64,000 nt of DNA, taken from the NCBI RefSeq assembly GCF_021404465.1, contig NZ_JABFTT010000003.1:124001-188000 (forward strand). The letters are read 5' to 3'. The notes under the pieces were generated by a model. The model was given only the letters and a program-made list of their open reading frames with translations. It was not told the origin of the DNA and made no database searches. The translations under genes and the position numbers were made by a program. This DNA comes from Billgrantia zhangzhouensis. GTDB lineage: Bacteria; Pseudomonadota; Gammaproteobacteria; Pseudomonadales; Halomonadaceae. Each line of letters begins with the position of its first letter. Positions within the stretch are counted from its first letter, which is position 1. Positions 17,839 through 26,539 of the stretch are shown in pieces.

Positions 17839-17856
17839 AATGAGATCGATCTCATT
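17839..17856. promoter_or_regulatory. Perfect 18-bp palindrome AATGAGATC-GATCTCATT, LacI operator
   Basis: This is a perfect inverted repeat with an even centre, 28 bp upstream of the LacI start at 17811. It is the only strong symmetrical site in the region and differs from the TGTAA-N4-TTACA operators of the other LacI system, as expected for a regulator with a different recognition helix. Confidence 0.7.
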
Positions 17857-18324
17857 ACGCTACTGACTGACTGTAGATGCACCTAATGACGAAACGATGA
17901 TGATCGAGTGGCAGTTCGGTGGCAGTCACGCAAGGGCGATAACGCTGGCAAGGCGGCATGCGGCGTGATAGCATGCGCCCTCCTCGCATGTGCTGACCCC
18001 GCCATCATGACGATTCGCTCCGTATGCCACGCGTACGAGAGGCAATCACCGAGACGACAGCCATTGCTGCCGCGTCCGAGATGTGAAGATGGAGCGCTAC
18101 AGGATGCCGCCAATCGGGCGACATCGGCGCAAAAAGGTCGCCACAGCGGTTCGTGTCCAAGGAGACGAGCCGGATGCCAGGTGCGACCGGCGTCCACGTA
18201 AAACGTGATCGCTCTGTCTGGGCCAAATCGGTCGGATGACAGGGCTACCGACCATGCCGCATGGCTGTGTCGGGGATGCCTCAATGTGATTGCCGGCGAG
18301 TGCCGGCCTACCAAGGTGTGATTG
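17857..18324 (+). other. Gene-free leader region of the DEAD-box helicase gene
   Basis: No supported gene lies in this 468-bp stretch. A promoter-like pair at 17946-17974 predicts a transcript starting near 17981, leaving a leader of about 340 nt before the helicase start. Long leaders are known for the cold-induced E. coli helicase mRNA deaD/csdA. Open frames here (for example 17883-18314 on the minus strand) lack ribosome sites and recognisable domains. Confidence 0.5.
17946..17974 (+). promoter_or_regulatory. Predicted sigma70 promoter with extended -10
   Basis: TGGCAA (-35, 17946-17951), a 17-bp spacer and TAGCAT (-10, 17969-17974) are preceded by TG at 17966-17967, an extended -10 feature. 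A GC-rich start region follows. It is the best promoter match in the helicase leader region, but not unique proof. Confidence 0.45.
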
Positions 18325-20037
18325 ATGACCTCGACTTCTGTCGCCTCGCCGAGCTTCGGCGATCTTGCTCTGCTGCCTGCCGTTCTTGCCGCTGTAGAAA
18401 CACTGGGTTACGAAACTCCTTCACCAATTCAGGCACAGACCATTCCGGCGCTGCTGGAAGGGCGTGACATGCTGGGCCAGGCCCAGACCGGTACCGGCAA
18501 GACCGCGGCCTTTGCCCTGCCGTTGCTGTCGCGTCTCGAGATGACCCGACGTGAGCCCCAGGTGCTGGTGCTGGCGCCGACCCGCGAGCTGGCCCAGCAG
18601 GTGGCCGTCTCCTTTACCAAGTACGGCCAGAATTTGCAGGGCCTGGAAGTGGCCACCCTGTGCGGTGGCCAGGAATATCGTGAACAGTTGGGTGCGCTCA
18701 AGCGTGGCGCCCAGGTGGTGGTGGGCACGCCGGGTCGGGTGATCGATCACCTCGACCGTGGCAGCCTCAAGCTCGACGGCCTCTCCTCCCTGGTGCTGGA
18801 CGAAGCCGACGAGATGCTGCGCATGGGCTTTATCGATGACGTCAAGCGCGTGGTCGCCGATACCCCGCAGGATGCCCAGCGCGTGTTCTTCTCCGCCACC
18901 CTGCCGGCCGAGATCGAGCGCATCGTCAACCGCTACCTGGTCGATCCGGTCAAGGTCGCCATCGAGTCGCGCACCACCACTGCCGAGAGTATCGAGCAGC
19001 GCTTGGTGCGGGTCGACGGCGGTGCCAAGCTGGAAGCGCTGGCGCGTATCCTCGAGGTCGAGCCGGTGGACGCCGCGATCGTCTTCGTGCGTACCCGGGC
19101 GGCCTGCACCACGTTGATGGAGCAGCTCTCCACTCGCGGCGTGAACGTGGCCAGCCTCTCCGGCGACCTGGACCAGAGCCTGCGTGAGCGCACCATTCAG
19201 CGCCTCAAGCGCGGCAAGATCGACGTGCTGATTGCCACCGACGTGGCCGCCCGCGGCCTCGACGTGCCGCGCATCACCCACGTGATCAACTACGACCTGC
19301 CCCAGGACAGCGAGGCCTATACCCACCGTATCGGTCGTACCGGCCGTGCCGGTCGCGAAGGCGTGGCGATCACCTTCGCCGGCTTCCGCGAAGGCCGCAA
19401 GATCGGCTGGCTGGAGCAGGCCACCGGACAGCGCATGACCGAGATGGCGCTGCCCGACGAGGCCGCCATCCGCGCTCACCGCGACGAGGTGTTCCACCAG
19501 CGCGTCATCGCCGCGCTGACTGCCGGCGCCGACGAGCAGCGTGCACTGGTCGAGCGCCTGGTAAGCGAGGGCTACGACCCCATTGAGCTGGCCTGCGCCT
19601 TTGCCGCCCTGGCACGCGCCGACGAGGCACCCATCGGTCGCCTCCAGGCGCCGCGCAAGGAGCGTGCCGACCGCGGTGATCGTTCCCCGCGCGATGGCAA
19701 GTCGCCGCGCCGCGATCGTGGTCCGAGCGAGGGCATGACCCGTTACCGTGTCGCCGTCGGTCACAAGGATGGCGTCAAGCCGGGCCAGCTGGTCGGCGCC
19801 CTGGCCAACGAGGGTGGCATTGAAGGTTCGCGGATCGGTCGCATCGACATCCGCAATGCCTTCTCGGTGGTGGAGCTGCCGAGTTCGCTGCCGCCGAGCA
19901 TTCTGGCCAAGATGGCCCGCGCTCGCGTCGCCGGTCGTGCGCTTGAGATCAGCGAAGACAGCGGTGCGCCCGAGCGTGCCCCGCGCCGTCGTCGCGAAGA
20001 CGGCGATGCGCCGGTGCGTCGCCGCACCAGCGCCTAA
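18325..20037 (+). CDS. deaD: DEAD-box ATP-dependent RNA helicase (DeaD/CsdA family)
   Basis: This 570-residue protein has the helicase motifs in order: Q motif (ETPSPIQAQTIP), motif I AQTGTGKT, PTRELA, motif II DEAD, motif III SAT, then in domain 2 ATDVAARGLD and HRIGRTGRAGR. An Arg/Asp-rich linker follows, then a C-terminal DbpA/CsdA-type RNA-binding domain (about 475-545) and a basic tail. Such enzymes unwind RNA in ribosome assembly, mRNA turnover and cold adaptation. The ATG at 18325 has AAGGTG 6 nt upstream and is preferred to the adjacent TTG. A long leader precedes it and an intrinsic terminator follows; it is transcribed alone. It is shorter than E. coli DeaD (about 630). Confidence 0.94.
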   Translation: MTSTSVASPSFGDLALLPAVLAAVETLGYETPSPIQAQTIPALLEGRDMLGQAQTGTGKTAAFALPLLSRLEMTRREPQVLVLAPTRELAQQVAVSFTKYGQNLQGLEVATLCGGQEYREQLGALKRGAQVVVGTPGRVIDHLDRGSLKLDGLSSLVLDEADEMLRMGFIDDVKRVVADTPQDAQRVFFSATLPAEIERIVNRYLVDPVKVAIESRTTTAESIEQRLVRVDGGAKLEALARILEVEPVDAAIVFVRTRAACTTLMEQLSTRGVNVASLSGDLDQSLRERTIQRLKRGKIDVLIATDVAARGLDVPRITHVINYDLPQDSEAYTHRIGRTGRAGREGVAITFAGFREGRKIGWLEQATGQRMTEMALPDEAAIRAHRDEVFHQRVIAALTAGADEQRALVERLVSEGYDPIELACAFAALARADEAPIGRLQAPRKERADRGDRSPRDGKSPRRDRGPSEGMTRYRVAVGHKDGVKPGQLVGALANEGGIEGSRIGRIDIRNAFSVVELPSSLPPSILAKMARARVAGRALEISEDSGAPERAPRRRREDGDAPVRRRTSA

Positions 20038-20071
20038 GCGCAGCGTTCGCCACTAGCGGCGAACACGATCC

Positions 20072-20106
20072 AAGCCCAGGTCGGAAAAACCGACCTGGGC
20101 TTTTTT
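20072..20106 (+). terminator. Rho-independent terminator of the helicase gene
   Basis: A perfect 13-bp stem (AAGCCCAGGTCGG with its complement), an A5 loop and a T-run to 20106 follow the stop by 34 nt. This is the clearest intrinsic terminator in the window. Confidence 0.9.
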
Positions 20107-20124
20107 GTGTCGGCTTGGCAATTG

Positions 20125-20145
20125 CCATACTACCATACTAGTATG
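20125..20145. promoter_or_regulatory. Palindrome CATACTAGTATG overlapping a tandem CCATACTA repeat, GntR-type site
   Basis: CCATACTA occurs twice in tandem (20125-20132 and 20133-20140), and the second copy is half of the perfect 12-bp palindrome CATACTAGTATG at 20134-20145. The site lies 34 bp before the GntR gene. Short AT-centred palindromes are usual operators for FadR-subfamily GntR proteins, so autoregulation and control of the downstream TRAP/uxaC genes is likely. Confidence 0.55.
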
Positions 20146-20179
20146 TTCAGAATTGGCGATGACAAGACGGAGTGGTGCC

Positions 20180-20926
20180 ATGACGACCCCCCTGCAAGCC
20201 CTGTGGCAGGAAGCGCGCGACGACGGTTCGGTTCGCCAGAGGCTCTATCGGGTGCTGCGCCAATCGATCATCCGCATGGTGCTGGCCCCCGGCCAGGCCT
20301 TGTCGGAGAAGGAGCTGGCCGACACCTTCTCGGTAAGCCGTCAGCCGGTGCGTGAAGCTTTCATCCGGCTGTCGGAGGCGGGATTGGTGGAGGTTCGTCC
20401 GCAACGCGGTACCTACGTGGTGCGGATTTCCCGGAAGGCTGTGCTCGAGGCACGCTTCGTGCGCGAGGCGATCGAGGTGGCAGTGGCCCGTGCCGCGGCC
20501 GAGGAGGGGGTGGCAGCGTACACCCTGGACGAGTTGCGCGAGCTGATCGAACGCCAGCGCCGCTGTATCGAGCCCAACGATTACGACCGCTTCTTCAAGC
20601 TCGACGAGGCCTTCCATCGTTCGCTGTCGCTGGGGGTGGGGCACACTGCGGCATGGCGCGTCACCGAGGAGGTCAAGGCACAGCTCGATCGGGTCCGCTA
20701 CCTGAGCATTCCCGAGTCGACGCCGATCGCCAAGCTGACCGACCAGCACGCGATGGTCGTCGAGGCCATTGTCGAGCGGGACCCCGAAGCGGCTGGCCGG
20801 GCCATGAGTATTCATCAGCGCGAGATTCTGCACTCGCTGCCGGAACTCATGCGTCGCTTCCCAGAGATGTTCGACGGGGACTCCCCAAGGAGCCATCACC
20901 ATAAATCCATAGCCAGCAAGTACTGA
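20180..20926 (+). CDS. GntR family regulator (FadR/FCD subfamily) of the hexuronate genes
   Basis: This 248-residue protein has a winged helix at about residues 15-80 (SEKELADTFSVSRQPVREAF) and a C-terminal all-helical FCD ligand domain with metal-site residues (DEAFHRSL; later DQHAMVVEAI and a histidine in SIHQREI). The ATG at 20180 is chosen for GGAG 8 nt upstream; the earlier ATG at 20159 has none. It lies 54 bp before the first TRAP gene on the same strand. By position it is the UxuR/ExuR counterpart, sensing an intermediate of glucuronate or gulonate breakdown (inference). Confidence 0.9.
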   Translation: MTTPLQALWQEARDDGSVRQRLYRVLRQSIIRMVLAPGQALSEKELADTFSVSRQPVREAFIRLSEAGLVEVRPQRGTYVVRISRKAVLEARFVREAIEVAVARAAAEEGVAAYTLDELRELIERQRRCIEPNDYDRFFKLDEAFHRSLSLGVGHTAAWRVTEEVKAQLDRVRYLSIPESTPIAKLTDQHAMVVEAIVERDPEAAGRAMSIHQREILHSLPELMRRFPEMFDGDSPRSHHHKSIASKY

Positions 20927-20980
20927 GCAAGACGCCAGACCACTCGAAGTAACAACCACAACACACGTCAGGAGGCTCAC

Positions 20981-21940
20981 ATGAAAACCACCGTCATCGC
21001 AGCGGCCATCGTTCTGACCGCCAGCGCCAACCTGGCCCACGCGGCCTATCAATTGAATCTTTCCTCGGCGCTCAGCGCCCAGGACCCCATCGTCCAGGCC
21101 ATGGAGGAAGCCAGCCAGGCCATCGCGGAGCGCTCCGATGGCGAACTCACCGTGCGTGTCTTCCCCAATAGCCAGCTCGGTTCCGACGAGGACGTGGTCG
21201 AACAGATTCGTAGCGGCGCCAATGTCGCGGTGCTGATCGATGCCGGGAGGCTTGCGGAGTACCAGCCGGAGCTGGGCATTCTCAGCGCGCCCTACCTGGT
21301 CGAGGAACACGCCGACTATGAACGCATCACCTCGTCCGCGCTCTACCAGGATTGGGTCGAGAGCCTGGCCGACAGCAGCGGCCTGCGCTTGCTCAACTAC
21401 AACTGGTTCCAGGGGTCCCGCCACATGCTGACCCAGAAGCTGGTCGAGACACCCGACGACCTGCGAGGGGTGCGTGTACGCACCATCAACTCACCGGTGT
21501 GGCTGCGCACCATCGAATCGATGGGCGCTACACCCACGCCGCTGCCCTGGTCGGAGGTCTACTCCGCGCTGCAACTGGGAGCAATCGACGGCGCCGAGGC
21601 GCAGCTCACCGCCGCCGAGGGCCAGAACCTGCATGAGGTGATCACCCACATCGCCTTGACCGGCCATATCCATCTGATGACCGGTCTTGCCACGTCCGAG
21701 CAGTGGTACCAGTCGCTGCCGGAAGAGCTGCGCACCATCCTCGACGAGGAGCTACACAATGCGGGGGAGGCCGCCAGCCGGGCTACTGCCGATGCTCAGG
21801 ATGCCGTGCGCGAGCGCATGGAGGCGGAGGGCGTGACTTTCACCGAGGTGGATGTCGAGCTGTTCCGCGAACGCGTTGCCGGCGTCTACGAGGAGCTTGG
21901 CTACGACCAGTACCGTGACCAATTGACCGCGGGAGAGTGA
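20981..21940 (+). CDS. TRAP transporter substrate-binding protein DctP (system 1)
   Basis: This 319-residue protein has a signal peptide (about 1-21, ending AHA/AY) and the DctP fold. The typical stretches are present: FPNSQLGSDEDVVEQIRSG, the arginine-containing LRGVRVRTINSP that grips the ligand carboxylate, and GAIDGAEAQL. It captures an organic acid in the periplasm for DctQM. AGGAGG precedes the ATG. Co-orientation with uxaC suggests glucuronate or a related uronate/aldonate as ligand. A strong hairpin follows directly after the stop. Confidence 0.93.
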   Translation: MKTTVIAAAIVLTASANLAHAAYQLNLSSALSAQDPIVQAMEEASQAIAERSDGELTVRVFPNSQLGSDEDVVEQIRSGANVAVLIDAGRLAEYQPELGILSAPYLVEEHADYERITSSALYQDWVESLADSSGLRLLNYNWFQGSRHMLTQKLVETPDDLRGVRVRTINSPVWLRTIESMGATPTPLPWSEVYSALQLGAIDGAEAQLTAAEGQNLHEVITHIALTGHIHLMTGLATSEQWYQSLPEELRTILDEELHNAGEAASRATADAQDAVRERMEAEGVTFTEVDVELFRERVAGVYEELGYDQYRDQLTAGE

Positions 21941-21948
21941 GCCTGACG

Positions 21949-21974
21949 GCCCTTGTCGCTATGGCGGCAAGGGC
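21949..21974 (+). other. Intercistronic hairpin after the TRAP binding-protein gene
   Basis: An 11-bp stem (GCCCTTGTCGC with one G-U pair) and a 4-nt loop begin 8 nt past the dctP stop, with no T-run. Such hairpins often stabilise the upstream binding-protein mRNA so that it outnumbers the membrane subunits. Its presence also argues that dctQ starts downstream of it. Confidence 0.6.
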
Positions 21975-22038
21975 TGATCGACTCGCACGTTGTTCCATGG
22001 AATCGGCCGGCCGCGTTCCGGCACCGAGGATCTTCGAC

Positions 22039-22530
22039 ATGTGGTACTGGTACGACCGACTCGAAGCCTGGCTAGCCGTCGTGCTGCTGGGCGCGACATC
22101 CCTGACCCTGCTGGTAAGCTCGACGGCACGCGCCATCGGTCAGCCCTTCGCCGGGGGGGCCGAACTGGCCCAACTGCTGTTCATCTGGACCGCTGTGCTG
22201 GGTGCCGATATTACCTTGCGCCATGGCGGGCAGGTGCGTATCGATGCCCTGGCGGTACGCCTGCCGCTGACGCTGCAGCGTCTGGTCACCGGGCTGTGCC
22301 TGGTGCTGATGCTGGGGTTTCTGGCCCTGCTCGTGCGTTACGGCTTTCCCCTGGCGCTCTCCAACTGGCAGCGCCCGATGGGGGTGGCCGGGTTGAGCTA
22401 CGGCTATATCACTCTGGCGCTGCCGGTGGGGGCCAGCCTGATGATCGTTTCCCTGCTGCGTCGCGTGGCGGCCAAGGGCATCGTGCTGAGCCTGGTGCCG
22501 GATGACGACAGCGTGGAGGGAGCATCATGA
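22039..22530 (+). CDS. TRAP transporter small membrane subunit DctQ (system 1)
   Basis: The protein is 163 residues with four membrane segments. The conserved small-subunit region includes LAQLLFIWTAVLGADITLRHGG. It holds the binding protein and large subunit together. The ATG at 22039 is preferred because GAGGA lies 8 nt upstream and the protein then begins MWYWYDRLEAWLAV, typical for DctQ. The frame is open from 21937, but that part covers the post-dctP hairpin. It overlaps dctM by 4 nt (ATGA). Confidence 0.88.
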   Translation: MWYWYDRLEAWLAVVLLGATSLTLLVSSTARAIGQPFAGGAELAQLLFIWTAVLGADITLRHGGQVRIDALAVRLPLTLQRLVTGLCLVLMLGFLALLVRYGFPLALSNWQRPMGVAGLSYGYITLALPVGASLMIVSLLRRVAAKGIVLSLVPDDDSVEGAS

Positions 22531-23816
22531 CTGCTGCTCTGCTGCTGGGCCTGGGGTTGGTGCTGATGGTCATTGGCATGCCCGTTGCCTTTGCCATCGG
22601 TATTGCCGGGTTCACCTACTTCTTTCTGCCCGAGACTTTCCTGCCCACCAACATCGGGGCACAGCGCATCGTCTCTGCTACCCAATCGTTCCCGCTGCTG
22701 GCGGTGCCACTGTTCATCTTCATCGGCCACTTGATGAATGCCAGTGGCATCACTCCGCGCTTGATACGGCTCTCCACGCTGCTGGCCGGCTGGATGAGCG
22801 GCGGGCTGGCCCAGGCCAGTATCGTGCTCAGTACCTTGATGGGTGGCGTGTCGGGCTCGGCGGTGGCCGATGCCGCCATGCAGTCGCGGGTGCTGGGGAA
22901 GGGCATGATCAAGGAGGGCTACAGCCCCGGGTTCTCCGGCGCGGTGCTCTCCATCGGCGGGTTGATCACCGCCACCATTCCGCCGAGTATCGGCCTGATC
23001 CTCTACGGCTACCTGGGCGAGGTCTCCATCGGGCGGCTGTTCATCGCCGGCGTGGTGCCAGGCTTTCTGCTGATGGTAGCGTTGATGGTGACGACCTTCT
23101 TCGTGGCCAAGCGCCGCGGCTACGCGCCGGTACGCGAGGGGCTGCCGTCGGGCCGAGAGGTGCTCAAGGCCGCACGCAGCAGTATCTGGGCACTGCTGTT
23201 TCCGGTGTGGCTGCTGGTGGGCATCCGTTACGGCCTGTTTACCCCCACCGAGGCGGGGGCCTTCGCTGTGGCCTATGCGCTGCTGGTGGGCTGCGTGATC
23301 CATCGTGAGATGGGGCTGCGCGAGGTACTCACGGCGATGCATGCCAGCGTGCGCGATATCGGCATGATCATGCTGATCATCATGTTCTCGGGAATCATCG
23401 GCTACGTGGTCTCCTTCGAGCGGGTGCCGCAGACCATCGCCGAGCTGACCCTGGGTGTCTTCTCCAGCCAGGCCACGCTGCTGCTGACCCTCGCCGTACT
23501 GTTGGTGCTGCTCGGTATGCTGCTCGAGGCCACGGTGGTGGTGATGCTGCTCACGCCGATCCTGGTGCCGGTGATCAAGGCGGCCGGCATCGATCCGGTG
23601 CACTTCGGCCTGCTGATGATGACGCTGGTGACCTTCGGCGGCATGACCCCACCGGTGGGGATCTCGATGTACACCGTGTGCGGCATCCTGCGCTGCTCCT
23701 TCTTCGATTACAGCCGTGAGCTACTGCCATTTGCCTTGGCGGTATTCGTGGTGGTGCTCGGCATCATCTTCTTCCCCGACATCGTGCTGTTCCTGCCCAA
23801 CATGCTGATGGGCTGA
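22527..23816 (+). CDS. TRAP transporter large membrane subunit DctM (system 1)
   Basis: This 429-residue protein has about 12 membrane segments. Family marks include GGVSGSAVADAAMQSRVLGKGM, TIPPSIGLILYG, FTPTEAGAF and near the end GGMTPPVGI. It is the sodium-coupled channel of the TRAP system. The start overlaps the dctQ stop by 4 nt. uxaC follows after about 30 nt, so transporter and first pathway enzyme are one transcript. Confidence 0.95.
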   Translation: MTAALLLGLGLVLMVIGMPVAFAIGIAGFTYFFLPETFLPTNIGAQRIVSATQSFPLLAVPLFIFIGHLMNASGITPRLIRLSTLLAGWMSGGLAQASIVLSTLMGGVSGSAVADAAMQSRVLGKGMIKEGYSPGFSGAVLSIGGLITATIPPSIGLILYGYLGEVSIGRLFIAGVVPGFLLMVALMVTTFFVAKRRGYAPVREGLPSGREVLKAARSSIWALLFPVWLLVGIRYGLFTPTEAGAFAVAYALLVGCVIHREMGLREVLTAMHASVRDIGMIMLIIMFSGIIGYVVSFERVPQTIAELTLGVFSSQATLLLTLAVLLVLLGMLLEATVVVMLLTPILVPVIKAAGIDPVHFGLLMMTLVTFGGMTPPVGISMYTVCGILRCSFFDYSRELLPFALAVFVVVLGIIFFPDIVLFLPNMLMG

Positions 23817-23847
23817 GCCTGAACGAGCGATAACTATGGAGGGTTCA

Positions 23848-25269
23848 ATGGACTTCACCGACAAGATCGCTTTCATGGGACCGGACTTCCTGCTCAAGAA
23901 CGAGCCGGCACGCCGGCTCTACCACGAGCATGCCGCGGCCATGCCGATTTGCGATTACCATTCGCACCTGAGCCCAGAGGAAATTGCCGGCGATGTGCGC
24001 TTCGACAACCTCACCGAATTGTGGCTCAAGGGCGATCACTACAAGTGGCGGGCAATGCGCATCGCCGGTATAGACGAGCGGCGCATTACGGGTGAAGCAG
24101 GTGACCGCGAGCGCTTCCAGGCCTGGGCCGAAACGGTGCCGCACTGCCTCGGCAACCCGCTCTACCACTGGACCCACCTGGAGCTGCGCCACCCGCTGGG
24201 TATCGAGAACACGCTGCTCTCACCGGCCACCGCCGAGGAAATCTGGACCACCGCACGCGAGCGGCTGGCCACCCCACAACTGAGCGCCCAGGGTATCCTC
24301 GAGCGCTTCAAGGTGCGCACCGTGTGTACCACCGACGACCCGGTGGATGATCTCGCCCTGCACCGGCGGCATGCCGGGAACGGGGCAATGCCCGCCATGC
24401 TGCCGACCTTCCGCGCCGACGCCGTGCTCAAGATCGATCAGCCCGACTTCGCTGACTACCTCGGTGAGCTGGAGCGTGCCAGTGGCGTGCCCATCCGCGG
24501 CTACGACGATCTGCTCGAGACGCTGTACCAGCGCCTCGAGCACTTCGCCGCCCACGGCTGCTGCCTCTCCGACCACAGCCTGGAGAAACCGGTGTTCGTT
24601 CCGCCGCCGAGCGCGGCCGAACTCGACCGGATGATCGATCGCCGCCGCCGTGGCAAAACGCTCAGCGGCGACGAAAGCGCCGCCTTCACTACCGCGGTGC
24701 TGCTGTGGCTGGGGCGCGAGTACGCCCGCCGTGGCTGGGTGATGCAGCTCCACCTCGGCGCGCTGCGCAGCCTGAGCCAGCGCGGCTTGGCCGAGATCGG
24801 CGCCAACAGTGGCTTCGATGCCATCGGCGACGTCACCTACGCCGAACCGCTGGCGGCGATTCTCGATGCGCTGGACCGCGAGCGGGCGTTGCCTCGTACC
24901 GTGGTCTACAACCTCAACCCTCGCGACAACGAGATGCTGGCGAGCCTGGTCGGCTCATTTTCGAGCGACGGCATCCCCGGCAAGCTGCAGTTCGGTGCCG
25001 CCTGGTGGTTCAACGACCAGCGCGACGGCATCGAGCGTCAACTCGTGACTCAGATGAACTTCGGCCTGCTGCGCCACTTCGTCGGCATGCTCACCGATTC
25101 GCGCAGCCTCTTGTCGTTCTCCCGCCACGACTACTTCCGCCGCATCTTCTGCCAGATGCTCGGTGCGCAGATCCAGCACGGCGAGCTGCCGAACGATCTC
25201 GACCGTATCGGCGAGCTGGTACGGGCGGTGTGCTACGACAACGTGCAGCGCTACCTGTTCCAGAGATAA
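23848..25269 (+). CDS. uxaC: Glucuronate isomerase
   Basis: This 473-residue protein matches UxaC in length and motifs: ICDYHSHLSPEEIA near the N-terminus (metal-site histidines), TTDDPVDDL, VMQLHLGALR, and near the C-terminus LLSFSRHDYFRRIFC. It converts D-glucuronate to D-fructuronate (and galacturonate to tagaturonate) in the cytosol. The ATG at 23848 is chosen because GGAGGG precedes it; the ATG 12 nt earlier overlaps this ribosome site. It follows the TRAP genes and precedes manD by 45 nt. Confidence 0.96.
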   Translation: MDFTDKIAFMGPDFLLKNEPARRLYHEHAAAMPICDYHSHLSPEEIAGDVRFDNLTELWLKGDHYKWRAMRIAGIDERRITGEAGDRERFQAWAETVPHCLGNPLYHWTHLELRHPLGIENTLLSPATAEEIWTTARERLATPQLSAQGILERFKVRTVCTTDDPVDDLALHRRHAGNGAMPAMLPTFRADAVLKIDQPDFADYLGELERASGVPIRGYDDLLETLYQRLEHFAAHGCCLSDHSLEKPVFVPPPSAAELDRMIDRRRRGKTLSGDESAAFTTAVLLWLGREYARRGWVMQLHLGALRSLSQRGLAEIGANSGFDAIGDVTYAEPLAAILDALDRERALPRTVVYNLNPRDNEMLASLVGSFSSDGIPGKLQFGAAWWFNDQRDGIERQLVTQMNFGLLRHFVGMLTDSRSLLSFSRHDYFRRIFCQMLGAQIQHGELPNDLDRIGELVRAVCYDNVQRYLFQR

Positions 25270-25314
25270 CGATAGAGACAACGGCCAACCCCCCATGACT
25301 GCGACGGAATACCC

Positions 25315-26526
25315 ATGAAAATCAGCGACGCCTATGTGATCGTCACCTCGCCGGGGCGCAACTTCGTCACCCTCAAGATCGTCACTGAGTCGGGCACCTA
25401 CGGCATCGGCGACGCCACCCTCAACGGACGCGAGATGGCGGTGGTGGCCTATCTCGAGGAGCACGTGATCCCCGCCCTGATCGGGCGTGACGCCAGCCGC
25501 ATCGAGGACATCTGGCATTACCTCTACCGTGGGGCCTACTGGCGCCGTGGGCCGGTGACCATGGCGGCGGTGTCGGCGGTGGATCTGGCGCTGTGGGATA
25601 TCAAGGCCAAGGCGGCGGGCATGCCGCTCTATCAGCTGCTTGGCGGCAAGAGCCGCGAGCGGGTGATGACCTACGCCCATTGTACCGGCAAGGACATCGA
25701 TAGCTGTCTCATCGAGGTGGAAAAGCATGTCAAGCTCGGCTATCGCGCCGTGCGGGTGCAGGCCGGCGTGCCCGGCATCCCCACCATCTACGGCGTGGCC
25801 AAGCGCGAGGGCGAGCGCTACGAGCCGGCGGACGCCGAGCTTCCCGCCGAGCACGTATGGAGTACCGAGAAGTACCTCAACCATGTGCCCAAGCTGTTCG
25901 CTGCGGTGCGCGAGCGCTTCGGCGACGAACTGCACGTGCTGCACGACGTGCATCATCGGCTGACGCCCATCGAGGCGGCGCGCCTGGGCAAGATGGTGGA
26001 GCCCTACCACCTGTTCTGGCTCGAGGACTGCGTGCCGGCCGAGAACCAGGAGAGCTTTCGCCTGATTCGCCAGCACACCACCACGCCACTGGCGGTGGGG
26101 GAGGTGTTCAACTCGATCCACGACTACCGCGAGCTGATCGAGAACCAGTGGATCGACTACATCCGCACACCGCTCTCCCACGGTGGCGGCATCACCCATA
26201 TGCGGCGGATCGCCGATCTGGCCGGGCTCTACCACGTGCGCACCGGCTTCCATGGGCCGACGGACCTGTCGCCGGTGTGCTTGGGTGCGGCGGTCCACTT
26301 CGACACTTGGGTGCCCAACTTCGGCATTCAGGAGCACATGCCCCATACTCCGGAGACCGACGCCGTCTTCCCACACGATTATCGCTTCGAGGATGGCCAT
26401 TTCCTGGTCGGCGAAGCACCGGGGCACGGCGTCGACATCGACGAGGAACTGGCCAAGCAATACCCCTACAAGCGTGCCAGCCTTCCGGTCAATCGGCTGG
26501 AAGACGGCACCTTGTGGCACTGGTGA
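25315..26526 (+). CDS. manD: D-mannonate dehydratase, enolase superfamily (ManD/RspA)
   Basis: This 403-residue protein is an enolase-superfamily member of the ManD subgroup. The metal ligands are visible: Asp in LHDVHHR, Glu in FWLEDC and Glu in AVGEVFN; the [11 protein letters not shown] region is also present. It dehydrates D-mannonate to 2-keto-3-deoxygluconate. Close relatives from Chromohalobacter are known as low-efficiency ManDs linked to L-gulonate use. CGGAA precedes the ATG. It is unrelated in sequence to UxuA, which is also encoded in this cluster at 32049, so two analogous enzymes serve one step. Confidence 0.93.
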   Translation: MKISDAYVIVTSPGRNFVTLKIVTESGTYGIGDATLNGREMAVVAYLEEHVIPALIGRDASRIEDIWHYLYRGAYWRRGPVTMAAVSAVDLALWDIKAKAAGMPLYQLLGGKSRERVMTYAHCTGKDIDSCLIEVEKHVKLGYRAVRVQAGVPGIPTIYGVAKREGERYEPADAELPAEHVWSTEKYLNHVPKLFAAVRERFGDELHVLHDVHHRLTPIEAARLGKMVEPYHLFWLEDCVPAENQESFRLIRQHTTTPLAVGEVFNSIHDYRELIENQWIDYIRTPLSHGGGITHMRRIADLAGLYHVRTGFHGPTDLSPVCLGAAVHFDTWVPNFGIQEHMPHTPETDAVFPHDYRFEDGHFLVGEAPGHGVDIDEELAKQYPYKRASLPVNRLEDGTLWHW

Positions 26527-26539
26527 GGAGAGCGCACCG

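Noticed and set aside
17883..18314. Possible 143-residue minus-strand gene in the helicase leader
   Set aside because: No ribosome site, no hydrophobic or domain pattern, odd composition, and it overlaps the predicted helicase promoter.
18421..19764. 447-codon open frame antisense to the helicase gene
   Set aside because: The sense protein carries every DEAD-box motif; the antisense frame has low-complexity His/Gly/Gln-rich sequence typical of shadows.
24955..26520. 521-codon open frame antisense to manD
   Set aside because: It is a codon-phase mirror of manD in high-GC DNA, has no recognisable domain or ribosome site, and manD itself has all catalytic residues.
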